Shown piece after piece: positions 32,661 to 43,756 of a DNA stretch of 64,000 nt. Below the pieces are notes generated by a model that saw only the letters and a list, made by a program, of their open reading frames with translations, was not told where the DNA came from and did not search any database. This stretch comes from Siphonodentalium dalli. Lineage: Eukaryota; Mollusca; Scaphopoda; Gadilida; Siphonodentaliidae. The stretch covers positions 99,035,319 to 99,099,318 of the forward strand of contig CP136066.1 of NCBI GenBank assembly GCA_032622095.1, in the 5' to 3' direction. How positions within the stretch are numbered: position 1 is the first letter of the stretch; each line of letters opens with the position of its first letter. Both the position numbers and the translations under genes were made by a program.

Positions 32661-33044
32661 AAGTGTCAAAGAACGCTCCGAAATTGAAAGTACATTTTCA
32701 AAAGAAAACACCACCAAAATGCACTTTTCGATGCCGTGAACATGTGTTGTTTACATTCTCAGCTATATTACATAACGCAGAATCTGAGGATAGATGGCGG
32801 ATAACGCTAGCGGTTGCTCAGTCACTATTACTATTCACGCGAATCGTCGGTCCATCTGTGATCTCCGAACTTTTGGCTACTATGTTCAAAGCTAGAATTC
32901 AGGCGTATTTAGTCGTCCTATAGTGGCTAATTGCTGGCTATACTTATATTTGAAATATATAATCGCGATGTACAATAAGAATTATAAGGTGCATATATAC
33001 ATCATTTTCTGAAATTAAATGGCACAAAAACAGCTAAGATCGAC

Positions 33045-33980
33045 TAGTCCAAGTCTTCTCGTACTAAAACTAGCTAAGATTTTGGGATGGAGATGCTAGT
33101 ATTTAGTCCGAGTTCCAGGCCCATGCATTCCTATGACACGACTTAAGCGTTAGTGACCCGCTCAAATAAAACCACAATTATATGAAATAAAATATCACAA
33201 TTGCTACAATAAACGGATAGTTTCCGCAGAAGACATGCTATTTGATCTGAAACCCACATCGGTTGTGAATTGAAAGCGGTAATTTAATGTGAAAAGAAAC
33301 ATTTGCCGCAGTGTTTACATATTTTTTAAAGTATGCGAACTCAGTTGACCTTGCGAACTGCGTTCGGCATTTTCCGGTGAAAATATTCCGTAGATTTTCA
33401 ATCAACCACGCACGATGAATTCTCCATTGTAATCGTAATTATACGTGACAATAAATAAATAAATACATAGATTAAATACATATTGAAGATATAAATGTAA
33501 TACATTAAATAAATTACAGGAATTACAACCATCTCACAGTTTAAAACAGTGTAAACACAATGAGCATTAGAATATCATGGGGGCCGCCATTTTGTTTGTA
33601 TCGAAATTCGTCTCGGCCAAAACAAACACCGGACAATGCCGAAGTTCTTCGGAACCTGAGTTCGGCTTTCAGTTAAGTAAACAAACAGAAAAAACAACGA
33701 TGTTGTGGCAATCAACCGGAATATTCTATGTGTAATTTAACATTAAAGTTAGATTATTATACACCATTATGACCATAAGATGTCACTCTTTCCGATGTAC
33801 ATGTATATAGCATCATGTATTGCTTTGTTAGGTAAATCAAGTAAAATACACCACAGATTCCCGCCACAGATCCTGGGCGTAACTCGTGTCATAGGAATGC
33901 ATGGGCCTGGAACTCGGACTAAATACTAGCATCTCCATCCCAAAATCTTAGCTAGTTTTAGTACGAGAAGACTTGGACTA
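33045..33980. mobile_element. TAGTCCAA-ended element inserted in the hAT relic
   Basis: 97-bp terminal inverted repeats (33045-33141 and 33884-33980) appear identical by eye, starting TAGTCCAAGTCTTCTCGTAC. Identical 8-bp duplications AGATCGAC flank it (33037-33044 and 33981-33988). The 8-bp target and TAG start suggest hAT type. No reading frame of note inside. Perfect arms imply recent mobility. Confidence 0.92.
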
Positions 33981-35234
33981 AGATCGACGTGTGTACTTGT
34001 CCGTAAACAGCCTACTTTGCCACCAATGTATATTCGAAATTTCGAGTTGGCAATTTCGACTCGAATTCGAATCGAATTTGACTTTCGAATCAAATCTCGA
34101 ATCGAATATTGAATATTCGCAGGACCCTAGTTCCATCATATGATGTCATTGAAAATGATTAACCCTCTCCACACATATCGTCTTCTGATGTTTTTCATCT
34201 GATCATTCTCCTATTCTATGTCCAGGTTGATGGTGATCAAGTTTTCACTTGCATGTATTTTGGGATTAAAATTAACCCATTCCATAGACACATGATGTCC
34301 GATAGGCAGATATTAAATTATCTCTTTCACTTTGAGCCAGGTTCAGTAAGGATTTCTATAAGCCACCAATTGAATATTCATCATTTGAGGAAATATCTTA
34401 TTTTGAAATTCCCTCAATTTCATTTGGGCTGCAGGATAACAATGGTGCTGGTATTCTTGAGGCTGACTTATTGGTCAAATATTTTTTACCCGATCACTTA
34501 TAATCTCATTCAGGTTGATCATGACACATTTTTCACCTGTATAGATTTTGGTATTGATTGAATGGTTTTGAAAATATTTACCCTACATTTAATAATATTT
34601 CTGCTGTTTACAGACTTTGTATCTTTCCAATGGTCAGCTTAGAATAAAATTAACCATAGATATACTGTATGCGATCCAATGTTATGACTCTAATATTTTC
34701 AATTTGACCATTCTCATACCTCACCTTTTGTTATCTGATAATTCTGCATTAAAATATTTTATATCCAACCATTATCAATCATATTTAATATCAAGGTCTA
34801 TACACCCTTCACTTGTATAGATGTTCAGGTATTGGTTGGTCTCTAATCTCAATGATCCCATAACTTTTAGTATGCAGCTAACACAACAACATAATATGTT
34901 ATGACTCAGGTTCCAATGTAAGAAGTAGTTAAAAAGAGTTATTATGATGTTATTTACTTAATTTTGTAACTATTATATCTTTAACAGCTATGGTGCGTCT
35001 GTCTGACTATGGTTGGGCATAATTAGCTTTATTACTCTATAACACATACATGTATCTGTGTTGGAGTGACCTAATAGGTTGAAATTGAATGCCATATCCT
35101 TGTTCCTATTGTGTTTATATGCGCAAGTTGCCCAATAAGTCTGATTCCACTAGGGAACTATTAATTAATAGTAAGCTGTGAATTGTTGAAAGTCTTGCAC
35201 TCATGAAAAGGTTGGTGTAAAGATTTATGAAAAT

Positions 35235-35293
35235 AGCTAATCACTATCGCCAAGGTGTGGGTTAAACATCTGCCGATCGTGATCGGCCTCTCG
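35235..35293 (+). repeat. Conserved short dispersed repeat, copy 2
   Basis: Second copy of 16575-16632, with one A/G difference in GGT(A/G)TGGG. It ends at CGGCCTCTCGT. Confidence 0.65.
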
Positions 35294-35529
35294 TTTAATC
35301 AGCAGTTTCATAAAATTGTTTACTGTAGACGATGGGAAGAAAATCTAGTGATGTCGTTGCTAAAAACGTTTATGGCACTACATAATTTTTATTATTAAAA
35401 GGAAGATAAATTTTTAATAGTTTCATATGGCCGTATTATTACTTGATTATCATATCTACAATTTTGTCCGAGTCCGTCTCCTTGATAATTTTTTCCAGGC
35501 CACAAATAAGTACACATCTCAAGAAATAA

Positions 35530-35650
35530 CAAGTTTCACAAATCGATATCTGATCACTCTGAGCATTGATGGGTGGGTTCCTCAGTATGAATCAAATATT
35601 TTTTACTCCCAAAGCCAAAGAAATAGTAATTTGGGAGAATTTATTCGGAT
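35530..35650 (+). repeat. Partial copy of the AGGTACTCAATCCGA MITE arm
   Basis: AAATCGATATCTGATCACTC, then GAGCATTGATGGGTGGGTTC and CCAAAGCCAAAGAAATAGTA, follow the right arm of the MITE at 47521-48000 in the same orientation. The ends are missing. Confidence 0.5.
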
Positions 35651-36279
35651 TATTCATCTTTAAGCTGTTTTATGGAAAGATATACCTGATGTTATTTTTA
35701 TCATTATTCATTTTTATCATTAACACTTCCTACATTTATCGATTGTTGTGGTGATGAAAATGTTTTTGTTTTTTTTCACCATCCTTCATCTTTTTTTTCT
35801 TCCCAAATGTTCGCAAATCAGGCAAAAATATTGGTGTGGCCTTAGACTCATTGGCAAAATGATTAAAGATGTATCCAGACTCTATCCAGTAGGATGACAA
35901 CAAGCAAAAACATCTTATCTTTCAATATACATGTAACACCACAAATTTTCGAACCTTTATGAATATTACTCTCACACCTCTATAAATGTCAATATTGAAC
36001 TATAGCTTTGTATAGACATTATGTTGAATAGCGATACATGTGCATGTACTATGCAAAATCATTTGGTCCCATTCAGTTGCAAAACATTGCCATTGGAAGC
36101 TCTCTTGAATATATGCAAATTACACCCATTGAGTTATCACACCTGCTATGATTGCTACATGTACAAAGTTGAAGTTTATCATTTTGACTCTGAATTTACT
36201 AAACTTGCATCAACAATGTTTGGCAATCTATTGAATCAGCCAACTGTATTGTGTTTTGTCTAACAGCCATAGAAGTTTA

Positions 36280-36397
36280 CAGTAATGCCCTAAATAATCG
36301 ACTCCTTAAACACAGAGTGAGAGCTTTCCGACTAAATCCTGAAAAGTTACCCATAATTCTGCTCTATTTAAGGAGTCAATTATTTAGGGCATTACTG
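36280..36397. mobile_element. Complete CAGTAATGCCC MITE (TA target) in intron 2
   Basis: CAGTAATGCCCTAAATAATC and its inverse GATTATTTAGGGCATTACTG-like right end (one mismatch) are flanked by TA on both sides (36278-36279, 36398-36399). CAGT starts and TA targets are typical of Tc1/mariner-type elements. It ends 47 bp before exon 3. Confidence 0.85.
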
Positions 36398-36444
36398 TAC
36401 ATGTGAAGTTGTTGAACCTAATTTGTCTATCATTTCCATTATAG

Positions 36445-36629
36445 GTGATGAGGATAAGATCAAATCAGCGATGTCTGGGTTTAAGTTGCCTGCTGTCAAT
36501 ATCCCAGAATGGGCTAGCAATGTGTCTGAGCAACAGTGGAAGGATGAAGTTCTAAAGAAAGTTCATGGCCCCAGCCAACATAAAAAAGACTGCGACAAAC
36601 ATAGTAAATCAGACTCTACCGGGAGTTGA
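36445..36629 (+). CDS. MEA1: MEA1-like, last coding exon
   Basis: The acceptor CATTATAG (AG at 36443-36444) opens two bases that complete a Ser codon, then 60 codons and TGA (36627-36629). It encodes DEDKIKSAMSGFKLPAVNIP, EWASNVSEQQWKDEVLKKV and a Lys/Ser-rich tail. The pattern K..M.G..LP...P.WA..(I/V)S..QW.D.V.K matches the conserved C-terminus of vertebrate MEA1, the best evidence for the family. The three exons join without a frame break. Confidence 0.9.
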
Positions 36630-37250
36630 GAGTCTCTATGATGTGATAATCATGAATTTCATTCACTACTCATGTTGTTACGAGTTACAGCTGCTGTCCA
36701 TATTTGGAACAGGATTACTGGTTATCCAGGCACCAAGTGATCAACCTTCAAGTCAAAGTGTTACACCCGATTTGACTATCTAGTTTATTGTATACAGGTA
36801 GTAAAAAATCCGGTATGAAAAATGACATTTTAATATATAGCAACAAAGTATACTGACAATACCGCATGGAACGAATTTGTTAGGCTTGCGCTATACAATA
36901 AACAGATTGTGTTTTCAAAGAGAAATAACCCTTAACTGTGCCCATTATTTAATTGAAAGTCACTTTTATGAAAAAACAGACTCGCTCATACTTAACTTCA
37001 ATGTACCAGCTCATAGGGCATGTGACATACTCTGCTAAAAGAGAAGGGGAGGGGTTTGTTTATGGGGTGTTGCTGAGACACCCCAAACCCCCATGTTACC
37101 ACATTCTGTTGAAAGTCCGTTTTTACATGAAGGCAGATTTAATCACATTATCAGTCATAAAATATTCATGTTTTATATATATCAGATTGTTATTTATATG
37201 AATGGACGTTGTATTGTGTTGTTTAATAAAAGTCTGTAAACTTGTATTGT
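36630..37250 (+). other. Probable 3' untranslated region of the MEA1-like gene
   Basis: No coding frame with support. Candidate poly(A) signals are AATAAA at 36897-36902 and 37225-37230; the latter is followed by a GT-rich stretch (TGTAAACTTGTATTGTAGT). Confidence 0.5.
37225..37230 (+). terminator. Candidate polyadenylation signal of the MEA1-like gene
   Basis: AATAAA followed within 30 bp by GT-rich sequence. An earlier AATAAA at 36897 is an alternative. Confidence 0.5.
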
Positions 37251-37319
37251 AGTATTTGCTTCTTAGCCATTCCTGGAAACAGCAGCATCATCATATTTCT
37301 GTGCAGGGTGAATATTTAA

Positions 37320-38012
37320 CCCTTTCATGATGGGAGCTGCATTGGGAGCCTTGCATATATAAGAAAAATTATTAATTAGTTATAGGTTATCGGCCGCAAT
37401 AAGTAGATTGCTGCCCACGTCATAAGTAACAAAAAGTCATCAAAAAAGTAGAAAACGCAGCCAATATGTAACAAAAAGTCGGCCAATAAGTAGAAAACGC
37501 AGCCAATAAGTCAAGGTGACGTAAATGACGTCATACGTAATTAGCTTGATCGGGAAAGAATATTGGGTCGACAGAAGATAGATTGCAGTTGATTTCGGAT
37601 GAATTACGGAGAGTCTCTGTATTTGGGAGTAAATATACATGTACGTGGATGAACTACATGTATCCGTATGAATATCATTCCCATTGGAAACTGACAGTAC
37701 TGTGAAATTGCTGCAAGTTCTTCACAAAGTTCACAAGAATAAAAATTGCTGGAATAGTTGTTAATTTAATAAAACACACAATGGTATATCTATGTTAATA
37801 TATTCATCCTGTGAAACAATTATTACATTGTTGCTAATTAATCAAATACTTATTAATTGGTTGTTTCAACATTGACCGAGTTATGAGGCCTCAGGCCAAT
37901 ACGACAGACCTCGGCCTCATAACTCGGCCAATATGGAAACAACCAATTAATAACATATAGCACTGGCTTACATAACCAAGGTAAATATTTTAGGCCAATG
38001 CATTCTCTTACA
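37320..38012. mobile_element. TTAA-target MITE, interrupted and partial
   Basis: The left end CCCTTTCATGATGGGAGC follows TTAA (37316-37319), and a GCATATATAAG stretch at 37352 is the hairpin module. After other sequence, AAGGTAAATATTTTAGGCC and AATGCATTCTCTTA (37977-38009) match the centre of the copy at 25847-26113. The right end is lost and foreign sequence lies between. Confidence 0.55.
37851..37953. repeat. Imperfect palindrome of about 100 bp
   Basis: TTATTAATTGGTTGTTTC and CCGAGTTATGAGGCC on the left are mirrored on the right, around a 25-30 bp centre. Probably a hairpin MITE inside the interrupted element above. Confidence 0.7.
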
Positions 38013-38039
38013 GCTATACTTAAAGTAAATGACGCATCA

Positions 38040-38120
38040 GTTGAGGCGTAAGCAGAGGTTACCAGAGGGTGAATTTGGTGACCTCATTCTGCAAATGACA
38101 GGCACACTATTTGCAACACA
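38040..38120 (+). repeat. Dispersed repeat, copy A
   Basis: CAGAGGGTGAATTTGGTGAC, then CCTCATTCTGCAAATGACAG and GCACACTATTTGCA. Copy B at 44795-44885 shares these blocks, with the first block inverted relative to the second. Confidence 0.55.
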
Positions 38121-38220
38121 ATGTTTCTTAACAGGAATAAGTCTATTAACCCATTATAAACAACATATTAAAAAAAATAAAGGAACAAGAAAAGTGAAAT
38201 TGGTGAATTTAGTGAAATAA

Positions 38221-39040
38221 GTTTGAAAAATTTAGTACAGAATCCTGATTACAGAACAGAAAACATTTTATGTACAGTTATGTCAGAATATGTTGAGTAT
38301 TTTCGAGTTATGTGCCTCAATAAATGGCACTTTGTCTAATTTCAGATCAATTTCTCAGAATTAGCTAAATTCCATATTTTATTATCTAGTATTTTTAAAC
38401 TAGAGAAAAATAAATGGATGTCTTGTTGTTGTATTAATCTCCTCACTAGAGATAATTAAGAGGTTATGAAAAATACAGGGCATATGAATATCAATTTATT
38501 GAGTTGTATGACCTCAAATATGGCATTTCATCACACCAGTCAAATGTTCTGTGTCAGACAGAGAAGGATCCAGGGCTGTTTTGATACCTGTTACAGGTTG
38601 GGGCGCCCAAACTGTGGAGGCGGTAATGTCCCCAAATTCCAAGTGGATAGTATTTATTCAAGTTGGATTTTCCATATTTTCAAGGAATTTTTCTGTAATT
38701 CAACAACATGTAATGCAAACCATCAATCTGCAGATGATACAGTCTATTATATAGAGCCTTTATTTGCACATATCAACATAACAATCAAGTGTTCAGTACG
38801 GAAAATTTAACATCCCAATTTATATAGGGACATCCTCAAATACAGAACAGGTGTCCCCAAAAAATCTCTGGATTCTTCCCTGGTCACAGGCAAATTTGGC
38901 TAAGTTCTTACAATTGAACACACAACTTTGTTTAAGAACATTTATGTCTTCTCAATCTCAGATGCATAAAGTAATTGTTTTTGTTCACAGTCCAGAGAGG
39001 AAATTACTAAAACAAGAAATCCTCTCATTTTCTTCAGCTT
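38221..39040. other. AT-rich stretch without recognised genes
   Basis: Reading frames of up to 114 codons occur at 38466-38810 but show no domain, no splice context and AT-driven composition. Confidence 0.35.
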
Positions 39041-39780
39041 TTAGCTCACCTGAGACGAAGTCTCCGGTTTAGCTATAGTCATCACTCCTCGTTCGCCGTC
39101 CGTCCATCGTCCGATCGTCAACAATTCTTTGAACATCTTCTCCTCTGGAACCATAAGACCGAAAGGGTTCATATTTGTTGTGGATGTTCCCTAGTTGACT
39201 CTCATTCATTTGTTCAAATGAAGTTACTGGGTCAAATAGTTGCGAAGCCAGGGTCATAACCCTTTCCCACCATAGTAAGTCTTAAAATGACTTCTTCTCA
39301 AATACCATCAGGCCATATGGGTTCATATTTAGTATGAAGTATCCTTGGGTGACTGGGGTTCAGATTTGTTCTTCAAATCAGGTCACTGGATCAAATGTGG
39401 GCGGGGCCAGGGACATAGCTCTTTAACCAAAATTTTTTTTAATAACAATTATATATTAAAAAATAAAGGATTTTATTTTTTAAATGTGAAATTGTTTTTT
39501 TTATTAAAATATTAAAAAAAAATATATAAATGTATTTAACTCCATGATAAATTTTATATATTGTTTAACATTTTTTGAAAATTGAAGAACTAATGCCATT
39601 ACATTTCTGAAGGTTGTGCCCCCTTTCCCTTCACTCAAGTTCACTGCTTCTGCCACCCTGGTGCCAAAAATAATATTTACTCAAATTCTTGACAGAGAAT
39701 CATTAATAAGAAGCATTTATTTGGCTCTAACTGTATGCGGGGTATGCCTACACATGTCAAGTGAAATCTGACATTTTTAT

Positions 39781-42076
39781 AACCGCCACCTCCTCTTTTG
39801 TTACTAACTTGATTAAACAAGTTACTAACTTGTTTAATCCAGTTAGCTAACTTGTTTAATCAAGTTAGCTAACTTGTTTAATCAAGTTATTCAAGTTACT
39901 AACTTGTTTAATCCAGTTAGCTAACTTGTTTAATCAAGTTAGCTAACTTGTTTATAGCTAACTTGTTTAATCAAGTTATCTAACTTGTTTAAACAAGTTA
40001 CTAACTTGTTTAATCAAGTTAGCTAACTTGTTTAATAAAGTTAGCTAACTTGTTTAATCAAGTTACTAACTTGTTTAATCAAGTTAGCTAACTTGTTTAA
40101 TGAAGTTAGCTAACTTGATTAAACAAGTTAGCATCTGACCAATCACTAATAGCCATTATATGTCGGGTTTTTCTATTGGTTGAAACATACTGATTTCTTG
40201 TTGAAATATTTATACATTGTTGAAATTATCAGTAGCTGTCGAACATATGACACAATATCGGGGCAAATGAAGCTCGCAATCACTCGCGTGGGTCCCTTTA
40301 AAACATCGTTAGAAAGGTCAACATAATTCTTTATTTCATAAACCTATAATTAATGCTATCAGTGATAAACAATAATAAACCAGATCGGCATCACACATGT
40401 CTGCAGTCATACAGGTGCTATCTATATTTAGACCGGGTACATCTCACTGTGGTCGTACATTGGATGTTAGGTCTATGACTCTTGAGTATGCACCAATCAA
40501 TTAGCAATGACACAGAATATCACCCATAGTATATTCAAGTCGCCAACCAATAAACTAATTTGTATATCCCTGTACATATATTTATTATTCCCTGTAATTT
40601 CGGAAAATTAGATGATTACACGGGTGTAATTTATCTCAGTCAATATCGATGCCCGCTAATCCACTGAGCACGTTGCCGAAAATAATTTTTTGTGGTGAGC
40701 CCGTTGCCGAAGTTTTGGAGATTCATGCGATTGATTATGGGTGATACAGTTTGAATCGTTAATCTTCCTTCGTGTGACACGAGGGACTACCAGCGAAACA
40801 CAGTGTCAAACATGAAAAGCTGTCGCAATTGGCTTTTATCTCCTGATTGTTTATACAGGAATGGCTGGACCATCGGAGCTGAAAATGTGCACATATGAGT
40901 AATTTGACCCGGGGAATCTTATTAGATAGGTCCCGTTGACATCAGATGTCTTAAAATGGCACTAATCATTAATTAAATTAAATATTTAATTACATACACA
41001 AACGTGTTGCAATCTGGTCAGTTAAAATTGATACACGTGGATAAATTGACCCGTAGAGTATAATGCGATAGATGCCGTTGACCTTTTTTTTAAAGAAATG
41101 TTGTTGTTGTTGTAGCTTGATGATATGACATGGTATGGGGATCGTCTGGTCGGATCGATTACCTTTAAATAATAGACTTTACGCACATTATCGTTGGCGG
41201 GAGTTATCTCGTATATATGTCTTCGGAGTAGGTCACATTGGCGCTTTGCGTAAATGAACATAGGAGGCAGCCTTTCCCAAACATGAGATATAAAATATCC
41301 GTATATCTATATTGCACCAGGTATTCATAATTATGGCAATATATTCTCACTATAATTGCACCAAACGTACTTATCGAAAAATGGCATACATATGGGTCGC
41401 CATCTTGAATTATAAAAAAATACTCAAAGTGGATTTTAGCGGATTATGGATATGTTATAGAGGTTATATTACTCTTCAAAATGGAACAAAAACAAACTTA
41501 GTCCAAATTTGTTCCAGGTCAAACCTTTTATCGACCAGACTATATAAATTATAATAGTATATATGGGGCCTGTAATTGGAACTGGTTTTCCGACCCCATT
41601 TAGTTAAAGTGGTGTGATCGTATGTATATATACAAACACATGCCATAGCCGCACCGTGCAACATTGACTACTATTAGCTTACATCACCAGGCCGTATGCA
41701 TGGCTCCTTTGCTGCACATGCACCAAAACGTTATTAGGTTACAACGAATAGAAACCCCCGACATAAAATGGCTATTAGTGATTGGTCAGATGCTAACTTG
41801 CTTAATCAAGTTAGCTAACTTGATTAATCAAGTTAGCTAACTTGATTAAACAAGTTAGCTAACTTGATTAAACAAGTTAGTAACTTGATTAAACAAGTTA
41901 GCTAACTTTATTAAACAAGTTAGTAATTTGATTAAACAAGTTAGCTAACTTGATTAAACAAGTTAGCTAACTTGATTAAACAAGTTAGTAACTTGTTTAA
42001 ACAAGTTAGATAACTTGATTAAACAAGTTATCTAACTGGATTAAACAAGTTAGTAACAAAAGAGGAGGTGGCGGTT
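39781..42076. mobile_element. Foldback-like element with tandem-repeat arms
   Basis: The arms run inward from AACCGCCACCTCCTCTTTTG (39781) and its inverse ending at 42076. Each arm is about 330-400 bp and consists mostly of a 22-bp unit, AACTTGTTTAATCAAGTT plus a short AGCT-like link, itself nearly palindromic. The arm similarity continues into unique sequence (ATCTGACCAATCACTAATAG, 40132, and its inverse near 41785). The 1.55-kb centre has no recognisable transposase. No target duplication is evident (left flank TTTTTAT, right flank GTACGCT). The design recalls foldback/Galileo or TU-type elements. Confidence 0.8.
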
Positions 42077-42585
42077 GTACGCTGCCGTACGTCTGGGCCG
42101 GGTGATTTTCCGTTTTTAAATGTTTTAAGTGTTTTGTTAGTTCCGTGTATGTTATTTCGCCTTCTATGGACGCGGCGTCATTCGTTGTTGGAGATCGGTA
42201 GGTTATATCTTGTGGGATTTCGTACACCATTGTTTGTTTTTGTTGAGTAAAGATCCTCATAAACAGTTTTGGTAGTTTCCATAATTTTCTCGGGGTCAGT
42301 GACTATGCGGTTCGATTGGTCCACTACTTCACCTAGGGTTTTTGAAATATGCTGTCGCTTCTCCATGTTTAGGAAATATTTCGTCGTTTCTCTCCATCTT
42401 CAATGAACTTGGCTTTGGTGCGAATCATTTGTCAGGCAATTTTATCCTTTCTACTGGCGGTTAGTTGTATGTCTATATTAGAAATTTCATTCAATAATTC
42501 GCTATTATTCGTGTCTTTCGAGTTGTCCAGTATACGTTCGATCTCCGATTTTCTATCTATGATATGTCTTCTATGCAAGAACCAA
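42077..42585 (-). pseudogene. L1-like non-LTR retrotransposon fragment (endonuclease-RT linker)
   Basis: The minus strand reads RTKAKFIEDGEK, then after a missing base FLNMEKRQHISKTLGEVVDQ, DPEKIMETTKTVYEDLYSTK and LTKHLKHLKTENHP. This order (EG.K..KYFLN.EK, ITDP..I.....FY..LYS, L...LK..K) is the linker just before the reverse transcriptase in L1-related elements. It has one 1-nt deletion and an internal stop near 42435. The frame breaks at 42076, where the foldback-like element begins, and does not resume on the far side. Confidence 0.75.
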
Positions 42586-43115
42586 ATGGCCTATTTTGCT
42601 TATATTTGGTATGAAATTACCTTGGGTGACAGATTTGTGAAAATGGGATCACAAAGTCAAATAAGGGCAGAGCCAGAGACATAACTATTTCACTCCATAG
42701 TAATTCTTAAAATATGTTTGCAAGAATTAGTTGGCTTATTTAGCATGGAATGTTCTTGTTTGGCTGCAATTCATATTTTTTTTAATGGGGTCACCTAGTC
42801 AAATAGGGGCCAAGTGAAGGACAGTTTCCCTCTTACTATGCTTCCCTCACAAGGACCATCAGGTCTATTTTACTTATATTTAGTATGAAGGGTTCTTTGG
42901 TGTCTGGGATTCAAATTTATTCAGAATGGGTCACCAGGTGAAATAGGGTGGGAACAGGGACATAATTGTATGTCTCTATAGTAATTCTTAAAATGTCTTC
43001 TCAAGAGAGGTTGGACTATTTAGCTTACATATAGTATGGATGATCCTTTAGTGACTGAGATTCAGGTTTGTTAAAATGAGGTTAACCTGTCAATAAATGG
43101 CGGGGCTATGGGTAG

Positions 43116-43700
43116 TTAACACTTTTGTGTCTAATAAAATCATTGAAATACCAAATTCATTGAAACATCTACCTTGGAACCAACTGACTGATTAATCTGA
43201 CATACATGTATGTTTTTGGGTCGGACATTCACTGGAGCCAGTATTCACATCTCTGTCTAGAAACAATGCCCGGACGTCCGTTTCTTAACTTAAAATTGAT
43301 GCAGGGTGAAGTGCCCGGCGCTAAATTTCAACATGCAGTGAAACAGTCAATGAACATTATATTAGTTGTACCCACGATCGGAATAATTTACCAGATGTTA
43401 GGTATATTATCTTACAACAGAACACCTGTTACTGTGGTCATGTCTTCACCTGGACACAACGGTTCCTACTGTCTACGGATGTATGTCATGCACTAAACTC
43501 ATTAGTCGGCGCCCCTTCTCTCTTACTGCCATTGTTGAATAAGCCATCATACCAATAATTGCGGTGGCCCCTTTTTTATTATAAGACCCACCATCACCGT
43601 TTTATGGGATGACATGTTTACATTACGCAAGGTAGGGCAACGTATTATAATACCGGAGAATGTCCGACCCTCTGTTCATAAACAACACCACGTGCGCTCG
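43116..43700. other. Non-coding stretch without recognised features
   Basis: A 96-codon frame (43206-43496) has no domain and no splice support. Confidence 0.35.
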
Positions 43701-43706
43701 CTGTTC

Positions 43707-43714
43707 TATAAATA
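43707..43714 (+). promoter_or_regulatory. TATA-like box before a small open frame
   Basis: TATAAATA lies 43 bp before an ATG at 43757 (context CAAACATGTCT). The arrangement is what a TATA promoter with a short leader would look like, but such words are frequent in AT-rich DNA. Confidence 0.25.
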
Positions 43715-43756
43715 GCACCATTTCGCTAGACTGAAGAGTGCTATTGAGCTTCAAAC

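Larger units (their letters stand above)
31992..34129. mobile_element. hAT-type transposon relic
   Basis: TAGGGTCCTGCGAAT at 31992 and its inverse ATTCGCAGGACCCTA ending at 34129 are flanked by identical 8-bp duplications GTTCCATC (31984-31991 and 34130-34137). TAGGG ends plus an 8-bp target are hAT hallmarks. A BED zinc-finger remnant lies on the minus strand inside. A second element (33045-33980) is inserted in it, so its own length is about 1.2 kb; the transposase core is missing. Confidence 0.9.
34150..36240. other. AT-rich intronic stretch with degenerate repeats
   Basis: Degenerate copies of the 31060-31740 repeat are recognisable to about 34830. After that little is visible beyond the features listed separately. 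No exon was supported. Confidence 0.4.
39047..43115. repeat. Tandem repeat opening TTTAGCTCACCTGAG, split by insertions
   Basis: Units of about 125-150 bp share GGTTCATATTTAGTATGAAG, CCTTGGGTGAC, GGGTCA...GTCAAATA and GGGACATA-type words. Two units lie at 39100-39425 and about four at 42575-43115. Between them are AT-rich sequence, a foldback-like element and an L1-like remnant. The GTCCGTCCATCGTCCG stretch at 39097 marks the start. Confidence 0.7.

Noticed and set aside
38466-38810. 114-codon plus-strand frame
   Set aside because: Overlaps another open frame of similar length, no domain, AT-rich.
42077-42260. Treating the 84-codon minus-strand frame at 42006-42260 as a gene
   Set aside because: Its end lies in the foldback-like arm and its start is the L1-like linker, so it is a chimera made by insertion.
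43206-43496. 96-codon plus-strand frame
   Set aside because: No domain, no splice sites; similar lengths arise by chance in this composition.
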